Part shown: piece by piece, positions 41,935-48,554 of the stretch
How the letters are laid out: every line of letters starts with the position of its first letter
Position numbering within the stretch: position 1 is the first letter of the stretch
Assembly (NCBI GenBank): GCA_019747895.1
Contig: JAIEQF010000023.1
Coordinates: forward strand, 1-53,208
Origin: Chthoniobacterales bacterium
GTDB taxonomy: Bacteria > Verrucomicrobiota > Verrucomicrobiia > Chthoniobacterales > UBA6821
Length of the DNA stretch: 53,208 bases
Reading direction: 5' to 3'
The notes under the pieces: model-generated
Told to the model about the DNA's origin: nothing
Database searches by the model: none
The model's input: the letters and a program-made list of their open reading frames with translations, nothing else
Made by a program: the position numbers and the translations under genes

Positions 41935-43561
41935 GAGATCGGGATCCTTCTAGTTCAAAACGGACGCTGCTTTTGCCTGCTAATTTAGGCTGTCCGCTAG
42001 TCCATTCGTATTCCTGAAGTTCAGGAATTTTTTTGATTTGTTCAATAAAATGATATGCTTGGGCAACGTCGGTTGCCTCTCCTACAATTTGGAGTTTTCC
42101 TTCCATGCCAGCAAGTGTGATGAGGCGGATTTTTTCTCCATGAATTTGACGTGCTATTTCAGCAAGAATGTCCAAGGGGTACGCTGTCGGATCGATGGCA
42201 GGACGGAACTCTTGCCATTGAGTGATGACTTGATTGGCTTGCTCAATGGTTGATTGTTCCCTAGTGATGCGATGTTGGTAATATTGAAGAGTCCATTTTT
42301 TGAGCAGCAGCGTGCTGCCTCCCAGTAACAACAAGCAAAAATAAATGAAAGCAATCAGAGCGATGATTCGCTTAAGGCGTAAATTTTTTTCTTGATGGAG
42401 GCGCTTGTCACGAGCTGCTTCATCAGGGAGGTCGAGTGGAGGAGTCGACAAAATGGGTTGAGGCAATTCAGAATAATAATTGTACTTTTTACTATCGAGG
42501 GCTGTAGAGGACATCCCTATAAAACTTTTCAGCAAGGAACGTTCTTCTTCGGAAAACGAACCAAAAATATGGAGGCTTCGCGGTGTTTCTTCGAGGATAG
42601 TTTCAGCTTCTAGTCGAAGACTCATCCGTTTGATAAGGCCAATAGTGGCTGGAGTAACCATAGTTTCATTGGTTCCCGAAAACCAAACGAACTGTTCTTT
42701 TCTTGAAAAACCAAAACAGACCTCTCCCAATTCTCTCCAAACTAGAAGGTCGGCATATTGGTGAGGGAGTAAACGAGCCGATGCTTCAAATTGATCAGCG
42801 GCTTTAAGATAAGGAGCCGTGAGCGTAGAAGGAGAGCTTGTTGGTGCTAATACGACGACTAAAATGCGACCCTCTTTTGTTTCCAGAGGAATTGTTTTGA
42901 GGCCTTCTGCCATTCCGCGACGTAGAAGATGCTTGCTGCTGAGTTCTAGCTCAATGAGCTCTAGAAGATTTCCTTCCGTTGAAATCCAAAGAGGGATCAC
43001 GACGAGATCGCGTGTTGGAACTCCAACTAAAAGGCGTGTCTTCTGCGAGGGAGCAAGAGGCAATGCGTGATCATCAAGCAATGTCGGTGCATCATCTTTT
43101 TTGTTTGGAAATTTCCAAAGCTGCCATTGGGCTTCGTGCTCACTCGGTCGCAAGACCAGCAAATCGCGTTGAGGAGATGTTTTTTTTAGTGAAGAAAGTT
43201 CATATTCAACTTTTGAAAAGATCTTTTCGGCCTGTTGTTGTTTGTCAGATGAAACAAAACTCTTCCAATGCTTTCCTAGAAATGGTTGAGCTCGCAGCCA
43301 TTCTTTTTTTAACAAAGAGACAACAGGAGAGGGAGAGTGCTGAGGTGAGGAATGTTGAGAGGGAATGGGTGGAGGCATCTCTCCAATCGGCGGCATGAAC
43401 TCTCTCTGCTGGAGAGGAAGTGGGGGAGGTATTTCTGGAGAAGGCGCCTCTTGATCCTCTTCTAATAAGGCTTCCGCTTCCAAAGAAGATGGAAGCTTTT
43501 CTAAAGAAGTCTCCATTTTTTTGCGAAGTCGAAATTTTTTAAATAAGGAAAAGAAAGTCAT
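41912..43561 (-). CDS. gspL: GspL-like platform protein (PilM-PilN type layout)
   Basis: A 549-residue protein. Pro-rich N-terminus (about 25-70), a cytoplasmic domain at about 100-370 that resembles a degenerate actin-like PilM/GspL fold (RLLVGVPTRDLVVIPLW, ELIELELSSKHLLRR), a membrane segment at about 400-422 (IIALIAFIYFCLLLLGGSTLL), then a periplasmic PilN-like part with coiled coil and a ferredoxin-like end (LQIVGEATDVAQAYHFIEQI). It links the ATPase GspE to the pseudopilus. A mirrored repeat module separates it from gspK upstream. Confidence 0.7.
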   Translation of the reverse strand: MTFFSLFKKFRLRKKMETSLEKLPSSLEAEALLEEDQEAPSPEIPPPLPLQQREFMPPIGEMPPPIPSQHSSPQHSPSPVVSLLKKEWLRAQPFLGKHWKSFVSSDKQQQAEKIFSKVEYELSSLKKTSPQRDLLVLRPSEHEAQWQLWKFPNKKDDAPTLLDDHALPLAPSQKTRLLVGVPTRDLVVIPLWISTEGNLLELIELELSSKHLLRRGMAEGLKTIPLETKEGRILVVVLAPTSSPSTLTAPYLKAADQFEASARLLPHQYADLLVWRELGEVCFGFSRKEQFVWFSGTNETMVTPATIGLIKRMSLRLEAETILEETPRSLHIFGSFSEEERSLLKSFIGMSSTALDSKKYNYYSELPQPILSTPPLDLPDEAARDKRLHQEKNLRLKRIIALIAFIYFCLLLLGGSTLLLKKWTLQYYQHRITREQSTIEQANQVITQWQEFRPAIDPTAYPLDILAEIARQIHGEKIRLITLAGMEGKLQIVGEATDVAQAYHFIEQIKKIPELQEYEWTSGQPKLAGKSSVRFELEGSRSHAKTSSE

Positions 43562-43565
43562 GACG

Positions 43566-43725
43566 ACAGGTCACAGGTTACGGGGAACAGGATGAAAGAA
43601 ATAAGATGAAGGAAATAAGATGAAGGAAATAAATTGGAGGTTGTTTAAGTTACAGCAGAATTTCAATTTTTCAAATGGCAAAACTGTTTTTGCCTGTAAT
43701 ACTGCAACCTGTAACCTGTTTGCCT
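43566..43725. repeat. Mirrored 7-bp arrays between gspL and gspK
   Basis: Left array ACAGGTC/ACAGGTT/ACGGGGA units (43566-43591), followed by three GATGAAGGAAATAA-type 14-bp repeats to about 43633. Right array AACCTGT/AACCTGC units (43702-43725). It spans the whole gap between the two operon genes. Confidence 0.75.
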
Positions 43726-43729
43726 GCAT

Positions 43730-44752
43730 TCACTCCTCCTGCCAACCCAAGATAGTATTACTTGTCGCATTGCGCATGATAACAATGATGTGATGAACGG
43801 TGCCATTGCAGTTTCCCATGCTATCGATGCGACGCACATTTCCTGAGATGGTAAACCAGTTGTTGAGTTTGAGCTGTTGCCCCGGATTGAGTCCCATCAG
43901 CTTTGCTGCCTCATCAAGGGAACTAAATTGGAGATCATCATCTGTTCCAATAATCCCATCAGGGCCAGCGCACAGTTTAATCCAAGCTTCAGCCTGTTCA
44001 GCAGTCATTCCTAGGACGTCCTCAAGAATTTCAGGCGGAGCTGCTCGAAGGCTGATTTTTCCTGAATTGTAGGTCGAAAAATATTTTTTCCAATTAGGCT
44101 TTGCTTTCATAATAGGAGCAAAACCGATGACCATGGCCATTTCTCGTGCATCAGCGAAGGGAGCGTTTGGAGGATACCCTTCTAATCCCATGGCCTCATA
44201 TTCTCCCTGCTTGGCACCATGAGCAGAGGAAAGTGTCGTCGGGCTTTGCCAATCGTAGAGTCCATCAATAGCTTTTTCTTGATCAGCCTCTTTTACATTC
44301 CAGGCGTTAAAGAGGGCTTGAAAAAAGAACGTATAATCGGCGCTCTTTAAAAAAATATTTGGATTAATGAGGCCAGCATCATTAGTGATCTCGACCGTAT
44401 AGCTTTCTTCTTTGTTGCTTTTAGGATCTCCTTTAGTGAGGATCGGATCATTGGGCGCAACATTTTGATTCATGGCAATAGCCAATCCGCTGAGTGCTAA
44501 CTGGCGAGCGCGAAATGTTTTTTCTGCTACAGAAGCCTCATCGATCCAACGATTCACTGCTCCAAGCGCCATCATTACTAATACCGTGAGGATGGCGATG
44601 GTCCAAAGAACAATCGGGAGGGCGAAACCATCGCGTTGCGATGGTCGTAACGAGTAACGAGTAACGGGTAATGAGTGCTGAGGCAGCAGATGCTCTCCAT
44701 TCTTTTTATTACAAGATAAAATCTGTTGGCGTTGGAGTTTCGAATTATTCAT
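43730..44752 (-). CDS. gspK: GspK-like minor pseudopilin
   Basis: A 340-residue protein. The type IV pilin-like helix is GFALPIVLWTIAILTVLVMM, lacking the usual Glu5 as expected for GspK, then a large alpha domain with ETYTVEITNDAGLINPN-like (residue pattern ITNDAGLINPN) and LYDWQSPT motifs typical of the family. GspK caps the pseudopilus tip. The N-terminal 45 residues before the pilin helix include VTRYSLRP encoded by a 7-bp array; the native start may have been nearer RDGFALP. Overlap of start with the repeat module makes the exact start uncertain. Confidence 0.82.
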   Translation of the reverse strand: MNNSKLQRQQILSCNKKNGEHLLPQHSLPVTRYSLRPSQRDGFALPIVLWTIAILTVLVMMALGAVNRWIDEASVAEKTFRARQLALSGLAIAMNQNVAPNDPILTKGDPKSNKEESYTVEITNDAGLINPNIFLKSADYTFFFQALFNAWNVKEADQEKAIDGLYDWQSPTTLSSAHGAKQGEYEAMGLEGYPPNAPFADAREMAMVIGFAPIMKAKPNWKKYFSTYNSGKISLRAAPPEILEDVLGMTAEQAEAWIKLCAGPDGIIGTDDDLQFSSLDEAAKLMGLNPGQQLKLNNWFTISGNVRRIDSMGNCNGTVHHIIVIMRNATSNTILGWQEE

Positions 44753-44790
44753 TGGTGTGTCAAAAATACTCGTTACCCGTTACTCATTAC
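44646..44790. repeat. Mirrored 7-bp arrays between gspK and gspJ
   Basis: Left array GTAACGA/GTAACGG/GTAATGA units (44647-44676) lies inside the gspK coding region; right array ACTCGTTACCCGTTACTCAT (44767-44786, and on to 44790) contains the gspJ stop. The gspK ATG lies between the arrays. Confidence 0.8.
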
Positions 44791-45509
44791 TTTTGTTGAC
44801 GTGTTGGAGGTGCTGTTGGAGGTGCTGTTGGAGAAGGTTGGGCAGCGGGATTGTTTCCTTGTAAAGCCTTCAATTGATTTAAGAGATCATTTAAAGAAGG
44901 GATGGCTCCCATGCCACTAATAGGAGGAAGATAAAAAGTCGCTACAATAGGATCGTGAAAAGCACGAAGGTTCATCTCAAGCCGCACTAGCTGTGGGCGT
45001 CCTGCTCCTTGAGGCCATTCATCGAGCCATTGGCCATTGCGGAAAAAGCTCCAGTGCGGTTTGATTACTTTAGGTAAGAGGCTTGTCCAATGCCCTTCTT
45101 GATAAAGACGATCGCGATCGTTTCCTTGTGCATTTTTAGGAAGACGTAAAATGGAAAAGGCGCGTGTTCCATCAGGTCTCGGTCTTGCTGACAAAACAAG
45201 AGTACCACCTCCAAGGCTAGGGATACCAAAAAGGCTGTTTGCATTATCAAAAAACAGATCAGGAATTCCATTGTTCGACGAAGAATCAAGATAAACCGAT
45301 CCTTTGGCAGGAAGGTTCAGAAAAGCATCACGGGTAATGCGAAGAAAACCTTCCAATCGGCGGATTGTCAATTGTTCCTCTAATGTTTCCTGAGTTGCCT
45401 GCATGGCCGCCATGGAGATGGCATAGATCGCTCCTGTCAGCAGCGCCAGAACGGCCATGGAGAGGATGACCTCCAAAATTGTAAAAGCTTTATTTTTTTT
45501 AAATGTCAT
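44787..45509 (-). CDS. gspJ: GspJ-like minor pseudopilin
   Basis: A 240-residue prepilin. The leader and helix read KAFTILEVILSMAVLALLTG with a processing site before Phe and the conserved Glu5. A large beta-rich C-terminal domain follows, and a Pro/Thr-rich tail (PTAPPTAPPTRQQK) that ends inside a repeat array. Position between gspI and gspK and length fit GspJ. It is predicted to be methylated and cleaved by a prepilin peptidase encoded elsewhere. Confidence 0.78.
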   Translation of the reverse strand: MTFKKNKAFTILEVILSMAVLALLTGAIYAISMAAMQATQETLEEQLTIRRLEGFLRITRDAFLNLPAKGSVYLDSSSNNGIPDLFFDNANSLFGIPSLGGGTLVLSARPRPDGTRAFSILRLPKNAQGNDRDRLYQEGHWTSLLPKVIKPHWSFFRNGQWLDEWPQGAGRPQLVRLEMNLRAFHDPIVATFYLPPISGMGAIPSLNDLLNQLKALQGNNPAAQPSPTAPPTAPPTRQQK

Positions 45510-45548
45510 GAAAGCTATGGCTGTTTAGTTAAAGAGGTGCAAATTTAA

Positions 45549-45692
45549 CTAGTGCGTTGGAAATTCGCTGAGGTGGATGAAGAGCAAGAAGCGGCGGCGC
45601 ACAGTGGCTGAGTGTATATGGAAATACTCGATGACGCGAGCACCGACGCGACGCAGCTCTTCGCCACAACAGTAGAATTTACAACGTACTAG
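45549..45692. repeat. P element copy 7, at the gspI 3' end (144 bp)
   Basis: CTAGTGCGTTG at the left mirrors CAACGTACTAG at the right; the latter contains the gspI stop codon (TAG). Inner termini AAATTCGCTG and CAGTAGAATTT. The core is almost identical to copy 6 (33460-33600). It separates gspI from gspJ. Confidence 0.88.
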
Positions 45693-46063
45693 GGATGATA
45701 AATCAATGTTTCTAATGAATCGGTATTGTTTCCTGTTTTAGAACTAATCTTGAGACGATAGATGCCGGTGAGGGGATGACCTTCTCCATCTTCCAAATTT
45801 TCTTGAGTGGCAGACTCAGTAATATTGAAGCCATGATTTTCTGCGGCGCTCAAGGTACGATCTCCTTCGATTGGAGGATCTACCATGTCATATGCTAAGC
45901 GTGATTCTAATTCCAAGCGAGAGAGCGTGCGCTGCCGAGCTTCTAATGCTGTCTGGACGATCGATTCAAGTGCCATTGCGAGTCCCGTTACGGCCATGGC
46001 AAAGACTGCTAGGGCGATCAGGACTTCGAAGAGAGTGAAGCCAGAAGCTCTTTTATTCATCAT
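45689..46063 (-). CDS. gspI: GspI-like minor pseudopilin
   Basis: A 124-residue prepilin. The start at 46063 (ATGATG, MMNKRASGFTLFEVLIALAV) overlaps the gspH stop (ATGATGAATAA), which indicates translational coupling. The leader is short, cleavage before Phe in GFTLFE, then a hydrophobic helix and a small globular domain. Length and position fit GspI. The stop codon lies inside the arm of a P element. Confidence 0.8.
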   Translation of the reverse strand: MMNKRASGFTLFEVLIALAVFAMAVTGLAMALESIVQTALEARQRTLSRLELESRLAYDMVDPPIEGDRTLSAAENHGFNITESATQENLEDGEGHPLTGIYRLKISSKTGNNTDSLETLIYHP

Positions 46064-46586
46064 GAGTGATTTCTCCCGTGATGGGGTCAAACTTAAGGGT
46101 GAGTGTCTGACCTGGTCCTTGAATCTTTAATGAAAGAGAATCGCAGATTCCTTCACCATTAAATTCCCAACGCTCTCCAGAATTGGGGGCATGAAATTTT
46201 TGATCGCTTATTCGCTCTAGTTGAAACTTCCAGTCGGCAGGAAAGAGCTGACGAAAAGAAGCGTCGTTGAAGTCGATGTAACGACTTTCATGGGCTTTCA
46301 GGGCTGTAGTACGAGTTTCTTGCACGAGGGTTGTGATGGCTTCGGAAATGTGATCGCTTTGGCTTTGCCCAAAAGAATCCTTCATGTAAGGGATGGCAAT
46401 CGTTAATAAAACTGCAACAAGGGCAAGGGCAATCATGACCTCTAAAAGGGTGAAGCCTTTAGAACATGTCCCAAAATGCATAAAATCGCGCATTGCGGCG
46501 TCACTCCGGTGCTCGCTTTCGTCACGTATGTCAATACGTTCCTCAGCTGCGCTCCGTGTTCCTGGCACTGCATCGATTTTATTCAT
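46053..46586 (-). CDS. gspH: GspH-like pseudopilin with a P-element-encoded N-terminus
   Basis: A 177-residue frame. The pilin part begins at SKGFTLLEVMIALALVAVLL with the processing site before Phe and Glu5, followed by a GspH-like beta domain (WEFNGEGICDSLSLKIQGPG). The first 40 or so residues (MNKIDAVPG to MHFGTC) are encoded by a P element, making an unusually long leader. A later in-frame ATG at 46493 (MRDFMHFGT) would give a leader of more usual size. Which is used cannot be seen. It couples to gspI by overlap. Confidence 0.78.
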   Translation of the reverse strand: MNKIDAVPGTRSAAEERIDIRDESEHRSDAAMRDFMHFGTCSKGFTLLEVMIALALVAVLLTIAIPYMKDSFGQSQSDHISEAITTLVQETRTTALKAHESRYIDFNDASFRQLFPADWKFQLERISDQKFHAPNSGERWEFNGEGICDSLSLKIQGPGQTLTLKFDPITGEITHDE

Positions 46587-46600
46587 TTTTGAACACGTTC
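46462..46600. repeat. P element copy 8, at the gspH 5' end
   Basis: Mirrored arms of about 28 bp with a few mismatches: GAACATGT...AAAATG.ATAAAATCG on the left and the inverse ending ACACGTTC on the right (46591-46600). The right arm carries the ATGAATAAA that may be the original gspH start; the left arm is its inverted near-copy inside the reading frame. Confidence 0.82.
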
Positions 46601-46684
46601 AGTGTGTTGCAAATGGTGCGTTTTAATTTTTGAGTTGACGTAAAACTCTTTTCAATCTTTCAACTCTTCAACGTCGCGTCGCAA

Positions 46685-47113
46685 CTATCTCCCAATATTT
46701 CCTTCGCCTTCTTTGCCTTGAGGTCCGAGAGAATAGAGGTCGTAACCATCAGGATGATATTTTCCTGGATTGCGATAAACATAAAAGTTACCCCAAGGAT
46801 CAAGAGGAACAGAATCCATTAATTTTTTCCAGCTTTGTGGCTTAGGATCAGCGCTGGGCGGCTGTACTAAGGCTTCTAGGCCTTGCTCTGTCGTTGGTTT
46901 GCGATAGTTGAGCATTTCATAAGTGCGAAGCTGCATTGAGATCGCTTGGATGTCACTTTTAACGCGTTGTTCTTTCGCGACATCAAGGTTTCCTGCAACC
47001 ATGTAGATGGCAGAACCAACCAACACGGAGATGATACCGAGCACGAGCATGATCTCAAAAAGAGTATAACCGGCTTCACGCAGATGATGTTTTTTTTCAG
47101 GTAATGTAATCAT
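46685..47113 (-). CDS. gspG: GspG major pseudopilin
   Basis: A 142-residue prepilin. REAGYTLFEIMLVLGIISVL gives cleavage after Gly, an aromatic first mature residue and Glu5. Downstream YRKPTTEQGLEALVQPP and VPLDPWGNFYVYRNPG carry the GspG signature, with the C-terminal Ca-site region DGYDLYSLGPQGKEGE. It is the main subunit of the type II secretion pseudopilus and is the first gene of the minus-strand operon. Its upstream gap is filled by a CACAAAG module. Confidence 0.92.
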   Translation of the reverse strand: MITLPEKKHHLREAGYTLFEIMLVLGIISVLVGSAIYMVAGNLDVAKEQRVKSDIQAISMQLRTYEMLNYRKPTTEQGLEALVQPPSADPKPQSWKKLMDSVPLDPWGNFYVYRNPGKYHPDGYDLYSLGPQGKEGEGNIGR

Positions 47114-47155
47114 AGGATTTGATGATGTTTAGGAGTTTATAAAATTCAAGCAGGA

Positions 47156-47284
47156 GGAAATTCACCACAAAGATCACAAAGCTGCTAAAGCGGCACCCAA
47201 AGAACACAAAAAGAATTTTTTATAAAAGAATTTTTTTCGTGTTCTTTGTATAATCTCTGTGTTCTTTGTGGTGAATTTTTTTTT
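47156..47284. repeat. CACAAAG-family module upstream of gspG
   Basis: AAATTCACCACAAAGATCAC, GCTGCTAAAGCGGC and AAAGAACACAAAAAGAATTT (47158-47220) are mirrored by AATTTTTTTCGTGTTCTTTG and TTCTTTGTGGTGAATTTTTT (47228-47284). The promoter of the secretion operon should lie in or near it. Confidence 0.75.
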
Positions 47285-47310
47285 GTCTTTGAGACGTTGG
47301 TAGAAACAAT

Positions 47311-48432
47311 CTAATACCGAAACAGGTCTTTTGCAAGTGGGGTTGTTGAATGGCCAAGAGAGACATTGTTATCGTAGTGCAGATCAAGCGTACTATTCCT
47401 TAATGAAATAGGGGAGGAAGAGGGTGTTGGTAGGCTGAGCAAAATATAATTTTCTTCTCCCTTCTTCCAGAGTCGTCCAGGAAGGTAGAGCCAGGCTTTG
47501 CGCCAGCCGGCAAGGTGGAATTGAGGCTGGTCTTCTGGGGTGTTCCAACCTGCCGTGTTGATCAATTCAGAAGAGGTGAGTGAAAAAGGAGCGGTATTTA
47601 ACATTCCAACAAAAGTATCATTGACGCGAACTTCCATTTGAGATTCAAGATCAAGACCGATCACTTCGGTATTCAGCATCAGGGTGTCAGGGAGTCCATC
47701 TTCTGACTTAACAATAAATTCAAATTCGCCTCCCTGTTGGGTTGTCGCTGCAAGCTCAATCGTCATCAAACGTCCCTTCATCACATCGCCTTCTTTGAGA
47801 GGAGGTCGATCGCCAGCAGCGAGATCTTCAGAAATGGTATTTCCAACTTCATCCAGGAGTGCAACATTATTTTCTTCTCCAAGGACGGCTATGGTTGCAG
47901 TGCGAGCTGTCTGGAGTGTTGCCGAAATAACTTGATCAAAGCGCCCTTCGTGATGGATCACCACGGTTCCGCCATCAAAAGCAAGGTCATAAGGGATTAA
48001 AAGTTTTCGAGCGTTGAATCCAACTGCAGGTCCATTAACGCCAAGGCCCCCGCAAAGCATCGTTCGGTCGCCATTGGGTTTTTTCCATTCAATAAAAGGA
48101 CCACCATCTCCGTGATCATCGAAGACAACTGTTAACACAAAATGATCGATGGAGGTTTGTTGAGAAAGAGGAGCTAATGAAATTTCTAATAAGGAAGGTG
48201 TTGAAGCGAGATTCAGGGAGTGACTGATCCATGCAGGCAGCGGGCTGCTTTGGAGCTGTGGCTTTAGTGTGATGGAAAAGGAATCGATGGGATTACTGAA
48301 AGCCTCTGTTGAAGAGAGATCAGAAGAAGACGAGTTTTTTTCGACCTTCTTGGAGCCAGCCTGGGCCAAAGAAACGGACGCTATCAAACCGGCAAATACT
48401 AAATAGAAAAAAAAGAGAGAGCGGTGGCGCAT
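47311..48432 (-). CDS. Secreted protein of unknown function upstream of the pseudopilin operon
   Basis: A 373-residue protein. The start at 48432 gives signal MRHRSLFFFYLVFAGLIASV with cleavage after AQA; the frame extends upstream through a hydrophobic stretch without a better start. The mature part is beta-rich with no motif I recognise (FDDHGDGGPFIEWKKPNGD, FHLAGWRKAWLYLPGRLWKK). It lies between gspG and the divergent gspE, on the strand of the pseudopilin genes, so it may be an accessory or substrate of the secretion system. That link is by position only. Confidence 0.55.
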   Translation of the reverse strand: MRHRSLFFFYLVFAGLIASVSLAQAGSKKVEKNSSSSDLSSTEAFSNPIDSFSITLKPQLQSSPLPAWISHSLNLASTPSLLEISLAPLSQQTSIDHFVLTVVFDDHGDGGPFIEWKKPNGDRTMLCGGLGVNGPAVGFNARKLLIPYDLAFDGGTVVIHHEGRFDQVISATLQTARTATIAVLGEENNVALLDEVGNTISEDLAAGDRPPLKEGDVMKGRLMTIELAATTQQGGEFEFIVKSEDGLPDTLMLNTEVIGLDLESQMEVRVNDTFVGMLNTAPFSLTSSELINTAGWNTPEDQPQFHLAGWRKAWLYLPGRLWKKGEENYILLSLPTPSSSPISLRNSTLDLHYDNNVSLGHSTTPLAKDLFRY

Positions 48433-48554
48433 GAAAATAAACTTTGCATAAGCTAATCGCAACAGCATCAGAAAGCGAATTGATTTTAAAAAAAAATAAA
48501 AAACAAGAGAAAGAACATTGCGAAATGAAAGCTTCAAGGTGATATTAAGAAGTT

